A stretch of 64,000 nt of DNA from JBHOQS01 sp042408875 (GTDB lineage: Bacteria; Chloroflexota; UBA11872; JBHOQS01): positions 372,001-436,000 of the forward strand of contig JBHOQS010000015.1 of the NCBI GenBank assembly GCA_042408875.1, in the 5' to 3' direction. Each line of letters starts with the position of its first letter. Position 1 is the stretch's first letter. The position numbers and the translations under genes are program-made. A model generated the notes under the pieces. It searched no databases. It was not told the DNA's origin and saw only the letters and a list, made by a program, of their open reading frames with translations. Positions 58,736 through 64,000 of the stretch are shown one piece after another.

Positions 58736-60568
58736 CTAAGGAGCTACAGCGGCGCAGACGAGGCGCACCACTTCGCTGATCTCCTGGGGGTTCAGAGCGC
58801 CACCTGGCAGCGAAACGTACACGGGTGAATGCTTCTCCAGCCAGGCGTGGCAGATATTGATCTCATCGAGCTCGGCAGCACTGATCCGCATGCTCTCCAT
58901 TGAGCGGTCCGCTGGTACTCCGGCGCAGTGCTCGTGCAGCAAGGCTGCCAGCGCGCGGCGCGCGGCATCATCCAGGGGCACGGCCGCCTGCATCTGCGCG
59001 CGCAGCCGCCCGCGCAGGAAGAGGTAGAGGTGCACCTGCCTGTCGTCAAGCGCCGGCAGGATCGCCAGCAGATTCAACTCCTCGACGGCCGAGCGGAAGA
59101 GACGGTGTTGTTCCCGGAAACGCGTGAGCGCCGCGGCCAGATCGCGATACCACGCCGCGCGCTCGAAGTTCAGCTCCTCCGCCGCAGCATCACGGCGGCG
59201 GATGATCTCGGACAGCACCGCGTCGCTGCGGCCTTCCAGCAACTCGCATGCCTGCCGGACGAGCTCAGCATACTGGGCCCGGTCGATCTGGCCCAGACAC
59301 GGGGCAGAGCAGCGCCCGAGTCGGCGCCAGAAGCAGGCCTGCTTCTCCCGCTCAGCCAGCATATCTAGCGGGACCGTGCAGCGCCGCAGCGGCACGACTT
59401 TGCACACAGCATCGACGCACTCCTCCAGCAGGCGAGCGCTGCGAAACGGCCCGTAGTAGGCGCTGCCATCGTCCAGCACCTCACGCGTCACCTCAAGGTA
59501 GGGGAACGCTTCATCCCTGCGGACCCGCAGGAAGGGGTAGTTGCGATAGCTGCGCCCGGCCACGTTGAACTGGGGGAGATACTGTTTGATCAGCCGGCTT
59601 TCGAGCAGCAGCGCCTCGAGCTCCGAGCCGACCTCGATGAACTCGATGCTATGTACCCGGCGCATGAGGCGGGCCGCCTTCTCGCCGCGCCCCTTGCCGA
59701 AGTACGAGCCCAGCCGGCGGCGCAAGGCGTTGGACTTGCCAACATAGATCACCTCCCCGTGCTCGTCGCGCATGAGATAGACGCCCGGCTTCTGGGGGAC
59801 GCGCTGGAGGTTCCCGTACAACACGAGCTGCCGGCGCTGCGGTTCGCGCAGGCCGCGCAGCTGCCGTCCAGTTCCAATCAGGGCGCGCAGCTCATGGAAC
59901 GAGCGAACGCCGTGCCGCGCCAGGTCCGCCTGCAACCGCAGCCACACCTGCGCCGTCAGCTCCGCATCCGGCAGGGCGCGATGGCGCTGCGTCACCGGCA
60001 CGCCCAGGTGCCGGCATAGCGCGTCGAGGGAGCGGCGTACCCCGGCCGGCAGCAGGCGATCGGCAACAAGCAGCGTGTCGATCACCGGTGGGGCCAGGAT
60101 TGGCAGCCCGGCGCGCGCGCCAGCGTAGTTCAGAAAGCCCAGGTCGAACCGTGCATGGTGCAGCACCCACACCGTGTCACGGGCAAAGTCATACAGGGTG
60201 CGCAGCGCTTCGCCTAGCTCGACACCCTTGCGCAGGTCTTCGTCACGAATCCCGGTGAGCCTGCTGATGCGCGCCGGCAGCGGCTCATCGCGGCGGATAA
60301 GCAGCGAGAGGCGGCGCACGATCGCCCCACCTTCGATGCGGCAGGCGCCCACCTCGATGATGCCGTCACGAGCCGGGGAGAGCCCGGTGGTCTCGACATC
60401 CACCGCCGTGAAGACGCACGTCTCGAAGGTGTAATCGTCCGCAGCGCTGATGAGGGCCTGCTGTACGATACGGCCCGTTGGCGTGAAGGCCGCCGCGCCG
60501 TGAAGCTGTGTCGGGCGTACCGGTGTGCCGCCAGCGAGGGAAGGGAGAGGGAACTGCTGCATATGCAT
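58736..60568 (-). CDS. DEDDh exonuclease-GIY-YIG endonuclease fusion (DnaQ/UvrC-like)
   Basis: 610-residue fusion. The N-terminal 3'-5' exonuclease of the DnaQ/epsilon class (about 50-225) has VDVETTGLSP (first Asp/Glu), HHARFDLGFL, and HRALPDAELT (His...Asp), the DEDDh ligands. After a linker, the GIY-YIG nuclease starts at PGVYLMRDEHGEVIYVGKS (near residue 275) and continues through a UvrC-like region (VGSELEALLLESRLIKQYLPQFNV, as partial matches) and a CFWRRLGRCSAPCLG cysteine segment. There is no C-terminal UvrC HhH pair. Such fusions occur in Actinobacteria, where they are linked to DNA repair; Cho is the single-domain counterpart. Three GCTGTCA repeats lie upstream of its start. Confidence 0.93.
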   Translation of the reverse strand: MHMQQFPLPSLAGGTPVRPTQLHGAAAFTPTGRIVQQALISAADDYTFETCVFTAVDVETTGLSPARDGIIEVGACRIEGGAIVRRLSLLIRRDEPLPARISRLTGIRDEDLRKGVELGEALRTLYDFARDTVWVLHHARFDLGFLNYAGARAGLPILAPPVIDTLLVADRLLPAGVRRSLDALCRHLGVPVTQRHRALPDAELTAQVWLRLQADLARHGVRSFHELRALIGTGRQLRGLREPQRRQLVLYGNLQRVPQKPGVYLMRDEHGEVIYVGKSNALRRRLGSYFGKGRGEKAARLMRRVHSIEFIEVGSELEALLLESRLIKQYLPQFNVAGRSYRNYPFLRVRRDEAFPYLEVTREVLDDGSAYYGPFRSARLLEECVDAVCKVVPLRRCTVPLDMLAEREKQACFWRRLGRCSAPCLGQIDRAQYAELVRQACELLEGRSDAVLSEIIRRRDAAAEELNFERAAWYRDLAAALTRFREQHRLFRSAVEELNLLAILPALDDRQVHLYLFLRGRLRAQMQAAVPLDDAARRALAALLHEHCAGVPADRSMESMRISAAELDEINICHAWLEKHSPVYVSLPGGALNPQEISEVVRLVCAAVAP

Positions 60569-60898
60569 AGAGCACTGGATAGCGGCTACGCCTGAACAGA
60601 GCGCACGGTTACACCGTCTTCGGGGCTGTCATTTACTCTACTAAAGCTGTCACTTAGATTTAGTTAGATTTAGATTTAGAGCTGTCATTCACACTCTGGA
60701 ACGGACAGAGACGGCTGTGCCAGCAGGTGCCCACGCTGGGCGTGACCAGCCCGGCCGCAGGCAGATGGGGCGATTATAGCGCGTCCACCGCGGCCAGACG
60801 AAAGCGACAGCCGCCGCGGCTGCCGGGTATAATGCGCAGCGTTGCGGATCCAGGTGAGTTAAGAGTGAAGACAGGACGGATCGCTGGAGGAGCAAATA
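60569..60898. other. 330-base divergent spacer with repeats and a promoter
   Basis: No gene is visible. GCTGTCAYT occurs at 60625, 60646 and 60681 (spacing 21 and 35), embedded in an AT-rich block with TTAGATTTAG repeats (60654-60680). A promoter for the enolase-superfamily operon sits at 60804-60833. Shadow frames here lack ribosome sites. Confidence 0.55.
60804..60833 (+). promoter_or_regulatory. Predicted promoter of the enolase-superfamily gene
   Basis: GCGACA at 60804-60809 and a perfect TATAAT at 60828-60833 with an 18-base spacer. About 65 bases of leader follow to the GTG start, which has GGAGGAG seven bases upstream. Confidence 0.6.
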
Positions 60899-62044
60899 GT
60901 GCCCGATGTGATCAACCGGGTGCGCACGCGGCGCGTGCATGTAAACCATCGTGGCGGCTGGGTGTTCGTGCAGCTCCTGACCCGCGAGGGACACTGCGGC
61001 ATCGGGGAGCTCTCCCATAGCGGTGACGATCTGCTGGCCTGCCGGCTCGTGGAAGCGGCTGCGCCAATGCTTCTGGGGCAGGAACCTCCGCACCTATCCG
61101 ATGCCGTAGCAGAAGAGGCGAGGCAGGTGCCGCCGCTGCTCGAACGCCTGCGCATGTACCTGGCGACCAGCCGGGCCGGGCAGACAGCGCTGAGCGCGAT
61201 CGAACAAGCCCTGCTGGACCTGGAAGGGCAGAGGCGTGGCGTTCCCGTATGGCGGCTGCTGGGCGAGCGCCAGCGCGAGCGTGTGCCACTGTACGCTAAC
61301 ATCAACCGGGCGACCGTGGATCGCTCGCCTGAAGGGTTCGCCGCCAATGCCCGCGCTGCCGTGCGCGAGGGCTTTCGCGCGGTGAAGCTGGCGCCGTTTG
61401 ACGATCTGCCCCGCGGCGCGGCGGCAACGCCCGAGGGGCAGGCCAGGATCGAGCGTGGGATCGCGCGCGTGCGCGCCGTGCGCGAGGCGATCGGCCCCGC
61501 GGTAGAGCTGCTGATCGACTGCCACTCCCGGCTCGACGAGCAGAGCGCCCTGGGGGTCGCTCGCGCGCTGGAGGACGTGCGGCTCTCTTGGTTCGAGGAG
61601 CCGGTCCCGTGGCACCTCGAGGATGGGGCTGTCCTGGCACGCCTGCGCCGCGCCACCGGGCTGCGCATCGCCACAGGCGAGAGCATCTTCGGCCTCGAGC
61701 CCTTCCGGCGCCTGGCCCGGGCCGGCGCAGCAGACGTGTGGATGCCAGACGTCAAACACGCCGGCGGCATTCGGGCCTGCGTGGAGATCGGGCGCCTGGC
61801 TCATGAACACGGGATTGAGCTATCGCCGCACAATCCGAGTGGACCGGTCGCTTGTGCGGCCAGCCTGCACGCAGCGACGGTGATGCCTGCGTTCACGGTG
61901 CTGGAGTACGCCTGGGGCGAGGTGCCATGGCGCGGACAACTCGTCTCCCCTCCGGAGGAGGTGCGCGATGGCTGCCTGGCTGTGCCTGAGGCCCCAGGGC
62001 TCGGGGTAGCCCTCAACGAACAGATGCTGGAGGAGCATGGATGA
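60899..62044 (+). CDS. Enolase-superfamily (mandelate racemase/muconate lactonising type) enzyme
   Basis: 381-residue barrel enzyme that probably dehydrates or epimerises a sugar acid via an enolate. N-terminal capping domain (1-130), then metal ligands Asp in LLIDCHSRL, Glu in SWFEEPVPW, and Glu in IATGESIFG (third ligand), and general base candidates Lys in RAVKLAPF and His in LSPHNPSGP. The pattern resembles galactonate/glucarate-type dehydratases of the family, but substrate is not determined. GTG start with a strong GGAGGAG. Its stop overlaps the start of a Gfo/Idh/MocA gene (ATGA), linking a sugar-acid dehydratase with a dehydrogenase. Confidence 0.9.
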   Translation: MPDVINRVRTRRVHVNHRGGWVFVQLLTREGHCGIGELSHSGDDLLACRLVEAAAPMLLGQEPPHLSDAVAEEARQVPPLLERLRMYLATSRAGQTALSAIEQALLDLEGQRRGVPVWRLLGERQRERVPLYANINRATVDRSPEGFAANARAAVREGFRAVKLAPFDDLPRGAAATPEGQARIERGIARVRAVREAIGPAVELLIDCHSRLDEQSALGVARALEDVRLSWFEEPVPWHLEDGAVLARLRRATGLRIATGESIFGLEPFRRLARAGAADVWMPDVKHAGGIRACVEIGRLAHEHGIELSPHNPSGPVACAASLHAATVMPAFTVLEYAWGEVPWRGQLVSPPEEVRDGCLAVPEAPGLGVALNEQMLEEHG

Positions 62045-63027
62045 CGGTTCCTGTGGGGATCATCGGCGCCGGACGGCGCGGCGCTGCTCACGGCAACGCG
62101 GCGATCGACTCTGGGCTGGGCTGTGTCGTCTCGGTCTGTGATGTAGACCTGGCACGGGCCCAGGCGCTGGCTGAGCGTCTCGCGGCCAAACAAGGCCAGC
62201 CGGTGCAGAGCTACACGACGTTTGAAGCGCTGCTCGAAGCCGGAGGGATCAGCGCCGTCTACGTGACCACGCCGCCGCCGGTCCACGCCGGGCAGACGAT
62301 CGCTGCCCTGGAGCGGGGGCTGCACGTCGTGCTGGAAAAGCCTATCGCGCTGACGATGGAGGAGGCCCGTGCGATTGGGGAAGCCCAGCGGCGCGCCGGG
62401 ACCATCGTGCATGTGTGCCAGCAGCAGCGCTACGCCGCTACGACCGACATCGCGCGGCGCATCCTGGAGGGCCGGAAGGTCGGCCTAGCACGGGTCCACC
62501 TCTATCGCCAGCGACCGGACATCCGCGGCAACTGGGACCGCCGGTGGGGCGGCGGCCATATCGTGGAGTGGGCCATCCATCCGATCGACCTATGCCGCTA
62601 CTTGATCGGTGAGATCACGAGTGTCTATGCGGCATACAGCGAGAACCTGCCGGCCGACAGCCCGGACTGGGACAACTGGGACTCGTACGCCGTGACCCTG
62701 CGTTTCGCCAACGGGGCGGTGGGGAGTGTAGCCACTACCTACGCGCTCTTCCCCGGCATTGAGTTTAGCTACTCGCTCGATATCGTGGCCGAGGGCGGTC
62801 TGTTGCGCTGGGGTCGCGGCCTGCAATGGATCACCCCGCAGGGGGTCCAAACGTTCGAGAGTGGGCCTGAGCCTACCACGACCCTCAGCCGCGTCTTCCT
62901 CGAGGCGGTGGAGACCGGCGACACCAGCAAGCTCAGGATCAGCTATGACGACGCCGTGCGCACGCTGGCGGTCGTGCTCGGCGCTAACCAGTCGGCTCTC
63001 AGCGGAGAAGTCGTGCGCTTGGGCTGA
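62041..63027 (+). CDS. Gfo/Idh/MocA-family oxidoreductase
   Basis: 328-residue NAD(P)-dependent dehydrogenase acting on a sugar or cyclitol. Rossmann MTVPVGIIGAGRRGAAHGN, the catalytic segment VVLEKPIALTMEEA (intact EKP), and VEWAIHPIDLCRYLIG (GxxxDHxxD-like). Translationally coupled to the enolase-superfamily gene through an ATGA overlap. It probably ends the transcript at the hairpin near 63130. Confidence 0.93.
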   Translation: MTVPVGIIGAGRRGAAHGNAAIDSGLGCVVSVCDVDLARAQALAERLAAKQGQPVQSYTTFEALLEAGGISAVYVTTPPPVHAGQTIAALERGLHVVLEKPIALTMEEARAIGEAQRRAGTIVHVCQQQRYAATTDIARRILEGRKVGLARVHLYRQRPDIRGNWDRRWGGGHIVEWAIHPIDLCRYLIGEITSVYAAYSENLPADSPDWDNWDSYAVTLRFANGAVGSVATTYALFPGIEFSYSLDIVAEGGLLRWGRGLQWITPQGVQTFESGPEPTTTLSRVFLEAVETGDTSKLRISYDDAVRTLAVVLGANQSALSGEVVRLG

Positions 63028-63129
63028 GCGTCGCGTTTGAGGTCAGGTACCCGTGGTCTGTCTCCTGCTTAGCGAATTCTTACTGTCACATGCTATGCTG
63101 TTCTCACGCATGCGGGACATCACAACGTG

Positions 63130-63151
63130 ACGCCGCAAGACGTTGCGGCGT
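63130..63151 (+). terminator. Terminator-like hairpin after the Gfo/Idh/MocA gene
   Basis: ACGCCGCAA, loop GACG, TTGCGGCGT: a perfect 9-bp stem followed by TTG. It sits about 100 bases after the stop and overlaps the -35 box of the next promoter by sharing its last T. Confidence 0.5.
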
Positions 63152-63181
63152 TTGACACATGATGCGCACTTCGGCTACACT
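63152..63181 (+). promoter_or_regulatory. Predicted promoter upstream of the lipoprotein adaptor
   Basis: Perfect TTGACA at 63152-63157, 18-base spacer, TACACT at 63176-63181. The long stem CTCTGCCAGGC/GCCTGGCAGAG (63180-63211) begins at the end of the -10 box, so it could be an operator or a leader hairpin. A second weaker candidate, TTGATA-N19-TATAGT, lies at 63266-63296, nearer to the gene. Confidence 0.5.
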
Positions 63182-63370
63182 CTGCCAGGCGGCGCGCGCT
63201 GCCTGGCAGAGCACTGGATCCCATAGGGCTACTCTCAAGCGTTGCACACTGACGAGTGCTTCAGATTGATACGCGTTGATACGCCGTAATTATAGTCATC
63301 AACAAATGGAGCTGGACGAGGCAGGGTTCGGGCGGCGGGGGCGCACGCGGAGAGGAGGGTAATCTGCGAC

Positions 63371-64000
63371 ATGCTCGGCAAGCACTCGCGTCTGGCCAGG
63401 TTGACCGCACTGGCTGTTGTCTTGATGACCGGCTGTAGCTTCGGTGTACCGTTCGGCGGGGCAGCGCCACAGCCGACGCCGACGGTCGCCCCACGCCCGG
63501 TGACCCAACAGACCCGGCCGACCGCCCAGGTCGTGCGCGGGACGATCGCTGAGCAGCTGAAGGTGCTCGGGCGAGTGGCGTCGGCGCGAGAGGTGCTCCT
63601 GTACTTCCGCTCGAATGGCCGTCTGCGGGATATCAAGGTCGAGACGGGCCAGACGGTCGAAGAGGGGCAGGTGCTGGCTGAGTTGGAAACAGGCACCCTG
63701 CTCTCCGACATCCAGACGGCACAGGTGAACTACGATATCGCCGTGCTGCGTGTCCAGCAGGAGCAGGCGAAGCAGCGTGACCAGCAGCGAGCGAACGAGG
63801 CCGCCCTCGTCCAGGCCCAGGCGTCGGTCGAGGCCGCGGAGATCGGGCTGCGGAACGCACAGCTTGCCCTGGAGAAGCTGCGGGCCGGGCCGTTGCCAGC
63901 CGACATCGCCAAGGCCGAGGCCGATGTGGCGACTGCTCGGGCCAACCTCCTGAAGGCCAGGAATGACCTGGCCATGAAGCAGGCCGGCCCGCTGCCGAGT
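63371..64000 (+). CDS. HlyD-type efflux adaptor lipoprotein, truncated by window edge
   Basis: First 210 codons of an exported adaptor; no stop before the right edge. Lipobox LMTGC gives Cys22, then a Pro/Gln/Thr-rich linker, a lipoyl half (VASAREVLLYFRSNGRLRDI, VETGQTVEEGQVLAELE), and the start of a coiled-coil hairpin (QTAQVNYDIAVLRVQQEQAK, ALVQAQASVEAAEIGL). The turn motif RAGPLPADIAKAEADV and QAGPLPS repeat the pattern seen in the extended adaptor at 29039, so this one is probably long too. Usually followed by MacB-type ABC genes; those would lie beyond the window. GAGGAGGG lies about 12 bases before the ATG. Confidence 0.88.
   Translation, partial: MLGKHSRLARLTALAVVLMTGCSFGVPFGGAAPQPTPTVAPRPVTQQTRPTAQVVRGTIAEQLKVLGRVASAREVLLYFRSNGRLRDIKVETGQTVEEGQVLAELETGTLLSDIQTAQVNYDIAVLRVQQEQAKQRDQQRANEAALVQAQASVEAAEIGLRNAQLALEKLRAGPLPADIAKAEADVATARANLLKARNDLAMKQAGPLPS

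Larger units (their letters stand above)
63028..63370. other. 343-base spacer before the lipoprotein adaptor gene
   Basis: No gene is seen. It holds a terminator-like stem (63130-63151), a consensus-like promoter (63152-63181), an 11-bp stem (63180-63211), and two copies of TTGATACGC (63266 and 63276) next to TATAGT (63291-63296). Each is listed separately. Confidence 0.6.

Noticed and set aside
61094..61810. Minus-strand frame opposite the enolase-superfamily gene
   Set aside because: Shadow of the coding strand; the enzyme's motifs are unambiguous on the plus strand.

Overview
This 64 kb window is a GC-rich bacterial chromosome segment with compact, mostly single-copy genes and typical Shine-Dalgarno starts. 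The gene mix suggests a Chloroflexota bacterium, possibly Thermomicrobia-like: a STAND-ATPase/TPR/BTAD regulator, DUF5317, an ANTAR response regulator, TgpA/DUF58 neighbours, MurT, TM1367-type cyclophilin, several lipobox-bearing sugar-binding proteins, and cupredoxins. That placement is inference from gene content; no rRNA is present. No tRNA, rRNA, CRISPR array, prophage or insertion sequence was recognised.

Layout. 1-13.7 kb: carbohydrate and arginine genes, nearly all on the minus strand: a sulfatase-like hydrolase cut by the left edge, three lipobox-type ABC sugar-binding proteins, a GH31 glycosidase, a mannonate-dehydratase-like enzyme, argC-argJ-argB and an FmdB zinc-ribbon protein. 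13.8-24 kb: coaX-coaBC, a cyclophilin-fold protein, yggS-yggT, the remnant of a tyrosine phosphatase, a cupredoxin lipoprotein, aroA, and a DUF58-transglutaminase pair. 24-33.6 kb: ANTAR response regulator, a YfhO-type membrane protein, a MarR regulator with a clear promoter and operator, a very long HlyD-type adaptor, a YihY/BrkB membrane protein and a creatininase-family amidohydrolase. 33.9-38.9 kb: a same-strand cassette of a 40-residue membrane peptide, DUF5317, a protein with an NHLP/Os1348-like helical domain and a 1092-residue STAND/BTAD regulator. 39.1-42.9 kb: a divergent GroEL without GroES, followed after 26 bases by a beta-propeller of Asp-box repeats that seems to lack a signal peptide. 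43-64 kb: murT-cinA, a frameshifted fourth sugar-binding protein, a RibD-like reductase, an orphan HPr-kinase-like protein, RidA, two Gfo/Idh/MocA oxidoreductases, tandem cupredoxins, a heterodimeric ABC exporter with an AI-2E-type permease, a COG4091 dehydrogenase, a DEDDh-GIY-YIG nuclease fusion, an enolase-superfamily enzyme and a truncated lipoprotein adaptor at the right edge.

How the genes fit together. The carbohydrate genes (GH31, mannonate dehydratase, enolase-superfamily dehydratase, Gfo/Idh oxidoreductases, sugar-binding lipoproteins) point to scavenging of plant or microbial oligosaccharides and sugar acids, but no ABC sugar permease or ATPase lies in the window. Biosynthetic genes cover arginine, coenzyme A, chorismate and PLP homeostasis. 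The best candidates for undescribed biology are the peptide-DUF5317-NHLP-like-regulator cassette and the GroEL-like/propeller pair. Many spacers carry short tandem duplications or AT-rich homopyrimidine tracts that stand out against the GC-rich background.
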